Below, in pieces: positions 1 to 7,500 of a stretch of DNA of 64,000 nt (positions are counted from its first letter, which is position 1; the number at the start of each line of letters is the position of its first letter). Made by a program: the position numbers and the translations under genes. The DNA is from Pantoea agglomerans. Lineage in GTDB: Bacteria; Pseudomonadota; Gammaproteobacteria; Enterobacterales; Enterobacteriaceae. The notes under the pieces are model-generated. The model was not told the DNA's origin and did not search any database. It saw only the letters and a list, made by a program, of their open reading frames with translations. The DNA lies in contig NZ_CP083808.1 in the NCBI RefSeq assembly GCF_020149765.1, positions 186,001-250,000 of the forward strand, given 5' to 3'.

Positions 1-1
1 T

Positions 2-247
2 GATGTTTTACTTTACCCAACCGTGAGCTGTGCCGTGCCGCGCCTGACGGAAGCGCATAATCCTGTTGTTTTTGAAAAACTGGTGCGCAATACGGATCTC
101 GCCAGCAGTGCCGGCGCCCCCAGCCTGACTTTGCCGGTGGGCAGAGCAGGTGAACTCTCTATTGGTCTTTCTGTGGATGGTCTGCCAGGAGAGGATCGCC
201 AGCTAATGCGTTATGCTCTGGCGGTCGCTCGCCTGGTGCAGGCTTAA
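2..247 (+). CDS. Amidase-family protein, C-terminal fragment (cut by window start)
   Basis: The reading frame is open from the first bases of the window to a TAA stop, so only about the last 80 residues of a longer protein are visible. The segment NTDLASSAGAPSLTLPVG followed by LPGEDRQLMRYALAVARLV resembles the C-terminus of the amidase signature family, where a Gly/Ser-rich stretch and an 'xGxPSLTLP' strand precede the last helices. The catalytic Ser-cis-Ser-Lys region would lie upstream and cannot be checked. Substrate unknown. The stop is 22 bases before the next gene on the same strand, so the two may be co-transcribed. Confidence 0.6.
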   Translation, partial: DVLLYPTVSCAVPRLTEAHNPVVFEKLVRNTDLASSAGAPSLTLPVGRAGELSIGLSVDGLPGEDRQLMRYALAVARLVQA

Positions 248-269
248 TATTTTTTTATCGGAACATGTA

Positions 270-1517
270 ATGACAGAAATAGCATTAACCCAGCGTCAGC
301 CTTCAGTATGGTGGGGCGCGATGATTATCTGCGGGACGGTGGTAGGCGCAGGGATGTTTACGCTGCCTGTGGTGATGGCCGGCGCCTGGTTCGGCTGGTC
401 GCTGCTGATACTGCTGGTTAGCTGGGGATGTATGCTGCTGTCGGGGCTGATGTTCCAGCAGGCAAGCCGCTATTTTCCGCTCGGTGCCGGCTACGATACC
501 TTAACCCGCTCGCTGTTAGGGCGCCGGTGGGCTGCGCTAAACGGCCTGAGCATCCTTTTTGTACTGGGCATTCTGACCTACGCCTATATTTCGGCCAGCG
601 GGCCGGTCTATCAGCACTCGCTCAATAGCGCCGGTTTGCCTGTCTCTGTCGCGGGCGCGAAAGTGCTGCTGACGCTGTGCGTCGCCATCGTCGTCTGGCT
701 GGGGACAAAGGGGGTCAGCAGGATCATGACCTTTTGCGTGCTGGCCAAACTTTTGCTGCTGGTGACGGTCTTCGGTGGCCTGCTCACGCAGGTCAATCTG
801 CTTACGCTTGCCGACGCGGGAAGCGGCGAGGGCGGCTACTGGCCCTATGCGTTTGGCGTCCTGCCATTCTGCCTCGCCTCGTTCGGCTATCACGGCAATA
901 TTACCGGCCTGATAAGCTACTATGGCGGCGAGCAGAAGCAGGTCAGGCGCGCGCTGGTGGTTGGCACGCTGATGTCACTGGTTATCTATCTGTTCTGGAT
1001 TACCGGTACCATGGGCAATCTGCCGCGCGCCTCGTTTCCCGCCGTGGTGGCAGCTGGCGGGGATATCGCCGCGCTGCTCGCCGCCTTACGCGATCGGCTG
1101 CATGTCGGCGCGCTGAACTTTATGATGACGCTGTTTTCCCATTTCGCGGTGATCGCCTCGTTTTTAGGGGTAACGGCTGGTCTGTTTGACTTTATCGCTG
1201 ACCGCCTGAAGCTGGGCGATACGCCGCTGGCGCGCTTTGAGGTGGCTTTGCTGACCTTTTTACCCGCCCTGGCCGCCTCACTATGGTTTCCCGACGGCTT
1301 CCTCGCCGCTATCGGCTTTGCCGGTCTTTTCGCTACGCTCTGGGCGGTCATTGTCCCCGCCTTACTCTATATCAAAGCGCGGAGACGCTTCGCTAAGCAG
1401 GAAAGAGCAGGGGCGCGGGGATCCCTTGCGGCGATGGTAGTTATAACCTTTGGCGTACTGAATATTCTGGCCTGGACGCTGAGCTGGCTCGATATGTTGC
1501 CAACGTTCAGCGGATAG
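270..1517 (+). CDS. Aromatic amino acid permease, Mtr/TnaB/TyrP type
   Basis: A 415-residue inner membrane protein with about eleven hydrophobic segments, the usual length of the HAAAP family (Mtr and TnaB are about 415). The N-terminal CGTVVGAGMFTLPVVMAGAW and the internal LPFCLASFGYHGNI are family hallmarks, and SFLGVTAGLFDFIAD matches the conserved late-helix stretch of Mtr/TnaB. It should import tryptophan or a related aromatic amino acid by proton symport. An upstream in-frame start at 213 exists, but the ATG at 270 gives the family length and aligns with the Mtr N-terminus. Whether it is Mtr or TnaB cannot be decided. It follows an amidase fragment closely, which may mean uptake of an aromatic amide product. 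Confidence 0.85.
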   Translation: MTEIALTQRQPSVWWGAMIICGTVVGAGMFTLPVVMAGAWFGWSLLILLVSWGCMLLSGLMFQQASRYFPLGAGYDTLTRSLLGRRWAALNGLSILFVLGILTYAYISASGPVYQHSLNSAGLPVSVAGAKVLLTLCVAIVVWLGTKGVSRIMTFCVLAKLLLLVTVFGGLLTQVNLLTLADAGSGEGGYWPYAFGVLPFCLASFGYHGNITGLISYYGGEQKQVRRALVVGTLMSLVIYLFWITGTMGNLPRASFPAVVAAGGDIAALLAALRDRLHVGALNFMMTLFSHFAVIASFLGVTAGLFDFIADRLKLGDTPLARFEVALLTFLPALAASLWFPDGFLAAIGFAGLFATLWAVIVPALLYIKARRRFAKQERAGARGSLAAMVVITFGVLNILAWTLSWLDMLPTFSG

Positions 1518-1880
1518 CGCGGGCTATTGTAGCGACAGGCCTGCTGCAGAGCGTCTTCAGTCAGGCCAGTAACCCTTATTATCGGCTGCATATCCATGCG
1601 GCTTTGCAGCAGGTGGCGGGCTAACCCTGTGCTCGCTTCCTGCTCGTCCTGGCCTGACTCCTCAGGTTATTTCTACAGCCGCTCTCTTTTGTCATCTTTC
1701 GCGAACCGGACTTGCCGGACTTTGAACCTTGCCTGATAGCGTGCAAAAGCAGAAACCTGAACGCACAGGACTGAAGCGCGATTTAACATGTGGCTCAATT
1801 CTGGCGCGTATAAATCAGCCAGCGGTTTGCCGCACCCGCAGCGCAGCGATATAGTTTGGCTGCGTTAATGACATAAGGAT
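1518..1880. other. Intergenic stretch, no gene recognised
   Basis: There is no convincing gene here. A plus-strand open stretch ends near 1624 with residues that look protein-like (QASNPYYRLHIHAALQQVAG) but has no credible start of its own, so it may be a decayed gene end or chance. The last 40 bases should hold the promoter and ribosome site of the lipoprotein gene. Confidence 0.4.
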
Positions 1881-2309
1881 ATGAAAATGAAACTATTTAG
1901 ATGGCATTTTTGCACCATGCTTGCCGCTTCGCTGCTGCTGACGGCCTGTGCCGGACAGCAGAGCAGCGCCGAACGCAACGCCAGCCATGCCGTTGCGAAA
2001 CTCTCCAGCATTCACTTCGATCCCAATACGCGTCCGCTCCGGGCGGATAATTACCGCTGGATGACGACGTTTCTGCGGCAGTTTTACGATCAGGGTAAAA
2101 AAGACCGGGCAAACAGCCTGACGCAGGTGCAGGCTGAACAGCGCGTTAAAGCATTTAGCGAATGTCCGACGGGACCTTTCAGACCAGAGGCGCAGACCAG
2201 CCACATAGTTTCGCAGGTTTACAGCGCTGATCGTCCAAAGGAACAGAGTCAGATTTTGCTGGAGAGCGCCACCGCGACATACTGGGATGGTTATTACGGA
2301 CGGCCGTAA
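1881..2309 (+). CDS. Small lipoprotein, possibly Exc2 family
   Basis: A 142-residue protein with a lipoprotein signal: a basic N-terminus, a hydrophobic stretch and a LTAC lipobox with the lipidated cysteine at residue 23. The residue after Cys is Ala, which favours outer membrane sorting by the +2 rule. The mature part is soluble and contains FYDQGKKDRANSLTQVQAEQRV, a pattern I associate with the Exc2-type exclusion lipoproteins of enterobacteria; this assignment is tentative. Two more cysteines are present, one at position 11 of the signal and one in the mature region (SECPTG). It stands alone, followed by a strong terminator. Function unknown. Confidence 0.7.
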   Translation: MKMKLFRWHFCTMLAASLLLTACAGQQSSAERNASHAVAKLSSIHFDPNTRPLRADNYRWMTTFLRQFYDQGKKDRANSLTQVQAEQRVKAFSECPTGPFRPEAQTSHIVSQVYSADRPKEQSQILLESATATYWDGYYGRP

Positions 2310-2337
2310 CGGGCACGGCGAAGGTTGATATCTGATC

Positions 2338-2363
2338 AAGCGCCGACCGCGGTCGGCGCTTTT
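2338..2363 (+). terminator. Rho-independent terminator after the lipoprotein gene
   Basis: A perfect inverted repeat (AGCGCCGACC-GC-GGTCGGCGCT, arms on either side of 2349-2350) is followed by a short T run. It lies 29 bases after the lipoprotein stop. Confidence 0.85.
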
Positions 2364-2715
2364 ACTGACAGAGAGCACGGCAGACAGAAAGGTTCGAGTC
2401 ACCAGAGAAGAGGAGGGAGAAAAAGGCTGTCTGAGAGATCTCTGTTTGCTGCGGCTGATATTCTATTTAACATAAGATGTATTATGCGTAGTTGCGTTGG
2501 CTGTGAATATTTGCCATTAACTTACTATTTAACGTAAATAGCAACGCTAAAGAATGTATTAGACAGGAAATCAATAAAAAGTTAATCATTTGATTTGAAA
2601 AGATTAGAATTCAACACCAAACCCGTCTAAAACTCCGATCTGATTCACATTCATAAATTTACCTGTTAATTCCTGTTGCCAGCGCAGCAGGATTTAACAA
2701 TGATTAGCCCTTAAA
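2364..2715. other. Intergenic AT-rich stretch, promoter region of the porin gene
   Basis: No gene is supported. The 70-codon plus-strand open frame at 2325-2537 runs through the terminator and has no ribosome site. The second half is AT-rich and must contain the promoter of the porin transcript. A single half-site like that of CRP (TTCACA near 2644) is visible but the partner half is poor. Confidence 0.4.
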
Positions 2716-2793
2716 GGATTGCTACTTCTAAAAGGCAAAACCTAAACCTTCTCGCTTTCTTAACCTGAAGCAAGAAGGTTTAGGTTTTTTTTG
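2716..2793 (+). promoter_or_regulatory. BglG-type RAT antiterminator overlapping an intrinsic terminator
   Basis: The segment starting at 2716 reads GGATTGCTACTTCTAAAAGG then CAAAACC, which fits the ribonucleic antiterminator (RAT) target of BglG/LicT proteins. It overlaps the left arm of a long terminator: AAAACCTAAACCTTCT at 2737-2752 pairs with AGAAGGTTTAGGTTTT at 2773-2788, followed by a T run. Binding of an antiterminator to RAT would block the hairpin and allow transcription into the porin gene at 2869. The only BglG-type protein in the window is encoded at 24037-24879, and its own operon carries a very similar element. Confidence 0.85.
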
Positions 2794-2868
2794 TTTTTAA
2801 TTTAACGCGTCACTGCGTTAGCCAGAGGAAGTGTTAGTCGGTTATATAACTTAACGATGAGATAAAAA

Positions 2869-4230
2869 ATGAAGAAAAGACTCTCTTTGCGCATTACCTT
2901 TCTTGCCGCGCTTTTTATACCTGGCGCACAGCTTCACGCGGGAAATAGCGAATGGAATGGCATCGTATTAGGTTTTGAGCCCCCGGGAGCGGGTTTAGCC
3001 GGCGACATGGCAGGCATTCGTCCGTTACTTCAGGAACTTGGGTTTAATTATAACCTCAATTACCTGAATGAATTCGCCTATAATGTTGCTGGCGGTTACG
3101 ATCGGCGTGAGCATCTGGCTTATATCGACCAGTTTGCGCTAACCTTTGTTCAGGATCTGGAACAATTTACGGGGATTCCTGATGCCAAAATAGAAGGCAA
3201 TATTGTTAACCGAAACCACGATGATAATTTAACAACCAGACGTATTCAGGATATGAGAGTCAATATGGTTGACTCCGCTCAGGAAAGCCATGGCACAGGA
3301 TCAGTTACGCGTCTTGGCTGGCTTACCTTTAGCCGCTCTTTTGACGATCGCCGTCTGCAATGGCGAATCGGCATGATGAATAAGGTGCAGACATTCGATC
3401 AGACCACACCCTGCGATTTTCAGTTGTTGACGCTATGCGGAGGAAAATCAGCTAACTCTTTTTTCTGGAGCAACTGGAACATCCATACGTGGGGCACCAC
3501 GCTGGATTATAAAATTACGCCAGACGTTACCTTCAAAACCGGTATTTTCGAGCAAAATCCTCGTGCCACCGAGCGCAGCCATGCATGGAGCGGTTCAACA
3601 AAAGGCAGCAAAGGTTTTATACTGCCGATAGAGCTGGAATGGAAGACCACTATCAACGCCCTGCCCGGCATTTATAGTGTCGGGACGCAATTCACAAATG
3701 CTGTCCAGTACGACCTCTATAGTGGAAAGTCGAAAAAGGAAGGATTAACCGATCCTGAAGGCTATAAGCCCTATAATCGCACCTGGTTTATGTGGGCAAG
3801 CGCCAACCAGCAAATCACCCGTAAAGAGAATGATGCCAGCCGCGGCATGAGTCTGGGCTGGAATATTGGCGTAAGCGATCGTCGCAGCAACTTTTTACAT
3901 CTGGTCACCGCAGCCTCTTTACGCTACCGGGGACTATTTGATGCCAGACCGGAAGACTGGATTGGGCTTGGCGTCAGTTATACCGATATCAGCCATCATT
4001 ACAGCCGTAATCAACGCGCCAAAAACGTGCTTTCCGGGATTAATGAATACAGCCATGCCTTTTATCATCCCATTCCAGGGCATGCTGTTAATGCAGAGCT
4101 TTATTATCGTTTCCGTCCGGTAAGCTGGCTTGAGCTTCAGCCAGGCATTCAATACTGGCACCGCCCAGGAGGATTAAGGGAAACGCAGGATGCATGGGTT
4201 GGAGAGTTTAAGACCAGCGTGACCTTTTAA
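2869..4230 (+). CDS. OprB-type carbohydrate-selective outer membrane porin
   Basis: A 453-residue outer membrane protein with a cleavable signal peptide (MKKRLSLRITF... ending at LHA/GN). The mature part has the alternating polar/hydrophobic pattern of a beta-barrel and ends in Phe (SVTF), as outer membrane porins do. The N-terminal GFEPPGAGLAGDMAG and the later GIQYWHRPGG are typical of the OprB family of sugar porins. It probably lets oligosaccharides or glucosides diffuse into the periplasm. The gene is monocistronic and sits behind a RAT/terminator leader, so I infer that it is expressed when beta-glucosides are available, together with the PTS operon near 25 kb. In E. coli the bgl operon carries its own porin, bglH, of a different family. 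Confidence 0.85.
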   Translation: MKKRLSLRITFLAALFIPGAQLHAGNSEWNGIVLGFEPPGAGLAGDMAGIRPLLQELGFNYNLNYLNEFAYNVAGGYDRREHLAYIDQFALTFVQDLEQFTGIPDAKIEGNIVNRNHDDNLTTRRIQDMRVNMVDSAQESHGTGSVTRLGWLTFSRSFDDRRLQWRIGMMNKVQTFDQTTPCDFQLLTLCGGKSANSFFWSNWNIHTWGTTLDYKITPDVTFKTGIFEQNPRATERSHAWSGSTKGSKGFILPIELEWKTTINALPGIYSVGTQFTNAVQYDLYSGKSKKEGLTDPEGYKPYNRTWFMWASANQQITRKENDASRGMSLGWNIGVSDRRSNFLHLVTAASLRYRGLFDARPEDWIGLGVSYTDISHHYSRNQRAKNVLSGINEYSHAFYHPIPGHAVNAELYYRFRPVSWLELQPGIQYWHRPGGLRETQDAWVGEFKTSVTF

Positions 4231-4288
4231 ACCCATTTCGCCCCAGGCTAATAACGGGCTACGGCCCGCATCGACGGTAGCTCTTCTC

Positions 4289-4531
4289 ACCTTGCCTGCA
4301 CGCCAGTCAGCCAGTCGTCACGGCCGCTGTCAGGTCAGGATAGTTGCCCGCATTCAGGGTGGGGTCAGTATGGGTCAGACCGTTGCCGTTCTTATATCCC
4401 TTACCGGCATTGACGCCGGCCCGGACGCTAATGTCGTAGCCGTCCGAACCGGCGCCGATGCTGGCGCCGAGGTTACCGCCTGCATTCAAAGACACGGCAT
4501 ACCGGCCGGCCCATTCCCGGTCGCTCAGCAG
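4289..4531 (-). pseudogene. Remnant of a filamentous haemagglutinin / CdiA-like protein
   Basis: On the minus strand an open frame of about 75 codons contains AGGNLGASIGAGSDGYDIS and later NAGKGYKNGNGLTHTD plus TLNAGNYPDL. These are the repeats found in the haemagglutinin-repeat region of large two-partner-secreted proteins (FhaB, CdiA). Such proteins are thousands of residues long, while this frame has stops on both sides, no start with a ribosome site and no signal peptide, so it is a decayed fragment. It lies just downstream of the GT9 gene, in a stretch of unusual base composition. Confidence 0.65.
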
Positions 4532-4548
4532 TTACCGTTTTAATTCAA

Positions 4549-5700
4549 TCAATTTTCAAACACCCCTCTTGTTCGCATCTCGTTCACTATAAGCTCAGGA
4601 ACGTTTTCTACATCAGATATTCTTCTTGTGTTAACAATGATCTGACTCGCTTCTTTATAACCTGGTGCCCACAAATCATTATTGTCAGTTACATTTTTAT
4701 AAACGCAGATGAGTGGTGTTTTCCATGCAGCAGAGATATGTACAATCGACGTATCTGGAGAGATAACCAGATCAACTCTTCTGATAAGTTCCATAACGTG
4801 ATGCAGTGAGTTAAATGGATTGATAAAAACGTTATCGGGAAAAAACATATCCAGCTCTTTCCTGTGGTCAAGAACGATAAAGACTGTGTTGTCAGACTGT
4901 TCGTTAATCATCTCAATCGTCCGAGATAATTGCTCTTTTGACAGATTCCTTTCAGGACTTCCAGTGAAAATGTTAATTATGATCTTAAGCTTCCCTTCCC
5001 ACTGACATAGATATTCTTTCACTTCAGAAGCAATCTCATTGGGAATGTGCAGGTCGTAACAATGGCGGTTTTTAAGATCAAGACCCAGGCTTTGGGCCAC
5101 CAAAGAAATACCCTTTGTCACATGCTCCTTACCATTATCAAATGAAATGGATTTACTGTAGTGATTGATGCAGTCCCATTTGTTAAATCCGAGAACAAAC
5201 TTTGCCTGTATCTCTCGAAAAAGCTTCATCCTGTGCACAGGGGTATCGAACAAACAAAGGTCAATCACCAGGTCATATTTATTTTCATTCAGCGTTCTTA
5301 GGGTTGATTCAGCCAGGGTGTGACTAAAGCTCTTCAGGAAAACCTCAGTGTTACAGTCCCCGGCTTCGTAGACATTCCTGACACAGGGATTGTATTTCAT
5401 AGCTACGCTGCTTGACGTTGTCAGCAGTAAATCAACCGTATAACCCGCCTCATACAGGCACTTAACTAGCGGCGTTGAAACGACAACATCTCCAACTGTT
5501 CCTTCATTGCGAAGGAGCAGTATCGTTTTGATTTCTTTGCTGACAAAAGAACTTTTTTTACGCTTATCCCAGATAAGCTTTGCAATATAAATTCTGATGT
5601 TTAGCTTTACTTCCTTGAAGAAATAATTTCTTCTTCTGTTCCACTTCCTTATTCTTTTGAAACGGCCGCCTGGAATAGAAATTTCCAAATGCTTACTCAC
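4549..5700 (-). CDS. Glycosyltransferase family 9 (heptosyltransferase-like)
   Basis: A cytoplasmic protein of about 383 residues with the two Rossmann-like halves of GT-B enzymes. LLRNEGTVGDVVVSTPLVK near the N-terminus matches the RxGxxGDxxxxTP start of GT9 (WaaC/WaaF/WaaQ), and RVDLVISPDTSIVHISAAW with the following TPLICVY matches the C-terminal donor-binding motif. It should transfer heptose or a related sugar to lipopolysaccharide core or to another acceptor. An alternative GTG start lies at 5739, but the GTG at 5700 has a GGAGAG ribosome site six bases upstream. Base composition is clearly more AT-rich than the flanking genes, which suggests transfer. No other LPS gene is nearby, so the acceptor is unknown. 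Confidence 0.75.
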   Translation of the reverse strand: MSKHLEISIPGGRFKRIRKWNRRRNYFFKEVKLNIRIYIAKLIWDKRKKSSFVSKEIKTILLLRNEGTVGDVVVSTPLVKCLYEAGYTVDLLLTTSSSVAMKYNPCVRNVYEAGDCNTEVFLKSFSHTLAESTLRTLNENKYDLVIDLCLFDTPVHRMKLFREIQAKFVLGFNKWDCINHYSKSISFDNGKEHVTKGISLVAQSLGLDLKNRHCYDLHIPNEIASEVKEYLCQWEGKLKIIINIFTGSPERNLSKEQLSRTIEMINEQSDNTVFIVLDHRKELDMFFPDNVFINPFNSLHHVMELIRRVDLVISPDTSIVHISAAWKTPLICVYKNVTDNNDLWAPGYKEASQIIVNTRRISDVENVPELIVNEMRTRGVFEN

Positions 5701-5739
5701 AACACTCTCTCCATGTTTTATATTTTCGCTTATTAACAC

Positions 5740-6565
5740 ATAACGGGCGTGTTTCTGCGCTTATCCCTGATGTACCTGTAGCAATATCGATCGCTTTTGG
5801 TTTTTAATGCGGAATGGGGGGTATTTAACGCCTTCCTGTTCCCTGGATGTCCAGTAAACTAATTAATTAGCTCCTCTTATGACTGGTGTAAATTGTCGCC
5901 CTTATCCCAAAACGAGCCAGCTTCGATATTATCATCGACGCCATCACAACATCCTTTTCGTTCACGCTATAATTAATTAAGTCTTTATATTATTCCAGCC
6001 CGGCGTCTGGAATACTTTAAAAGCTTCTGTAATTGTGAGAAACATCGCATCTTTATTATTCAGTGGCCGATGCCGCGCAAATTTTCGCCTAAATAATTAG
6101 GATTATTTTGAAAAAAGGGGCGTCGGAGAAAATTGATCTATTTTTCATTGGTCAGAGAGGAGGAAGAATGCGTTCTTTTGGCAGAGAGCATCCGTTCAGC
6201 CATATGACCGACCTGCAGTGGCTTTCGCCGGTGTGCGCCTTAGCTGACGGCATAAGCCGGACGCGACACGCAACCGCCCCTTATACTTAGCGCAGGTCAT
6301 CGGGCCGCCCGCCCTGACCTGCTGCCCCTTAATCCCGCCGTTTTCGTAAAATAGCTGCTTAGAACCAGCGCCCTGTTCGCCGACAGAAATGCGCTAATAG
6401 TGTGATGCGCTTAACAAATAGCCTTCATTCTTCTTTGCATCTCTTCATTCCCAAAAGGAGTATGGGTCTCTTCGCTGGGACAGAAGCAAAAAGAAGCCAG
6501 CGACCCGCAGCTGAACATGCCACGGCTGCGCCCCACTCTTTATTCATCAAAAAGGAGATACCCAC
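5740..6565. other. Long AT-rich stretch without a supported gene
   Basis: No intact gene is seen in these 826 bases. On the minus strand between about 5885 and 5955 an open frame without a start encodes a protein-like end (DGVDDNIEAGSFWDKGDNLH then stop), which could be the tail of a decayed gene. A 12-base palindrome CTAATTAATTAG lies at 5859-5870. A plus-strand frame at 6108-6290 has no ribosome site and no recognisable content. The right end should carry the promoter of the tautomerase gene. Confidence 0.4.
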
Positions 6566-6757
6566 ATGCCTGAGATTGTGGTTTATGCCGTAGAAGGCCG
6601 CTCTGCCGAGCAAAAAAAGAACCTGATGGTCAAGATCACCGACGCCGTAGTAGAGAGTTTCGGCGTGGAGCGCGATCTGGTGGTGGTGTCGGTCGTCGAA
6701 ACCAAAGCCAGCGATAAAGCGCGCGGCGGCGTGCCCTACAGCGAACGCGGCAAATAG
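6566..6757 (+). CDS. 4-oxalocrotonate tautomerase family protein
   Basis: A 63-residue protein beginning Met-Pro, so that after removal of Met the catalytic Pro1 of the 4-OT superfamily is exposed. The beta-alpha-beta pattern PEIVVYAVEGRSAEQKKNL, then an amphipathic helix, then VVSVVETKASD fits the family, and the usual length is 60-75 residues. Such enzymes form hexamers or dimers and carry out keto-enol tautomerisation or related reactions. The substrate is unknown. A strong ribosome site (AAGGAGA) lies eight bases before the ATG. Its position just before a DJ-1-type gene on the same strand suggests a small detoxification pair, which is inference. Confidence 0.8.
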   Translation: MPEIVVYAVEGRSAEQKKNLMVKITDAVVESFGVERDLVVVSVVETKASDKARGGVPYSERGK

Positions 6758-6883
6758 CGCGCCCCAACGCTCTGCCACAGGATCTCTCCCTGCGCGACTG
6801 TCAATTACCGGCTAACCAGGATATAAATGAAACGCTGTTTTATTTTTATATCCTTTATCCACTGACAGATGCAAGGAGAGACG

Positions 6884-7468
6884 ATGTCAAAGAAAGCTGC
6901 ACTTTTGCTGGCCACCGGTTTTGAAGAAGCCGAAGCATTTATTACCCTCGATATCCTTAGCCGACTGGGGATAAAGGTCACTACCCTCGCCTGTCATCCC
7001 CACAATCAGGTTGTCAGCTATCACGGCGTGGTGACGCTGGCTGATCGGCTACTGGAAGAGAGCCAGCATGAAATGTTCGATGCGGTGATCATTCCCGGCG
7101 GCCCGGAGGGCACGATGAATCTGGCCGCCAGCCCGGCGGTCAGCGCCTTTATCCGCCGCCACGACGAGGCGGAGAAGATCATTGCGCCCCTCTGTTCTGC
7201 GGCGGCGCGTGTGCTGGCGGGCAACGGTCTGCTGAAAGGACGCCGCTACACCTGCTCGGGCGAACTCTGGATGCACTATGAGGATGGCGAGTATGTTATG
7301 GCGGATGTGGTGGAGGATGGCAATCTGCTCAGCGGCAGAGGGCTGGGCGTCGCTTTTGACTTCGCGCTGCAGCTGGCGCTGCGACTGACCGGCAAGGCGG
7401 GCGCAGCGGATTTCCAGGCAGAACATATCTACTATGACCGCTGGCGCAGCGATCGGCTGTGCAACTGA
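6884..7468 (+). CDS. DJ-1/PfpI superfamily protein (YajL-like)
   Basis: A 194-residue cytoplasmic protein with the DJ-1/PfpI fold. GFEEAEA near residues 12-18 supplies the conserved Glu, and PLCSAAARVLAG has the nucleophilic cysteine at residue 104 in the usual elbow. AVIIPGGPEGTMNL is the conserved loop before it. Members of this group (YajL, DJ-1) act as chaperones, glyoxalases or deglycase-like enzymes against oxidative and carbonyl stress; the exact activity cannot be read here. An in-frame ATG exists at 6869, but AAGGAGAG lies just before the ATG at 6884, so that start is chosen. A hairpin terminator follows directly. Confidence 0.85.
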   Translation: MSKKAALLLATGFEEAEAFITLDILSRLGIKVTTLACHPHNQVVSYHGVVTLADRLLEESQHEMFDAVIIPGGPEGTMNLAASPAVSAFIRRHDEAEKIIAPLCSAAARVLAGNGLLKGRRYTCSGELWMHYEDGEYVMADVVEDGNLLSGRGLGVAFDFALQLALRLTGKAGAADFQAEHIYYDRWRSDRLCN

Positions 7469-7471
7469 CAG

Positions 7472-7495
7472 CGGGCCAGCCAGGCTGGCCCGTTT
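7472..7495. terminator. Bidirectional terminator between the DJ-1 gene and betT
   Basis: A perfect ten-base inverted repeat, CGGGCCAGCC-A-GGCTGGCCCG, followed by TTT on the plus strand. It lies between two convergent genes and could end both transcripts. Confidence 0.75.
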
Positions 7496-7500
7496 CACAA

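Noticed and set aside
2325..2537. 70-codon open frame after the lipoprotein gene
   Set aside because: It runs through the intrinsic terminator and has no ribosome site or conserved content.
4289..5739. GT9 protein as glycosylator of a two-partner-secreted adhesin
   Set aside because: The adhesin is only a remnant and no secretion partner is present, so the idea cannot be supported beyond adjacency.
6108..6290. 60-codon open frame in the AT-rich gap
   Set aside because: No good ribosome site and no recognisable features.
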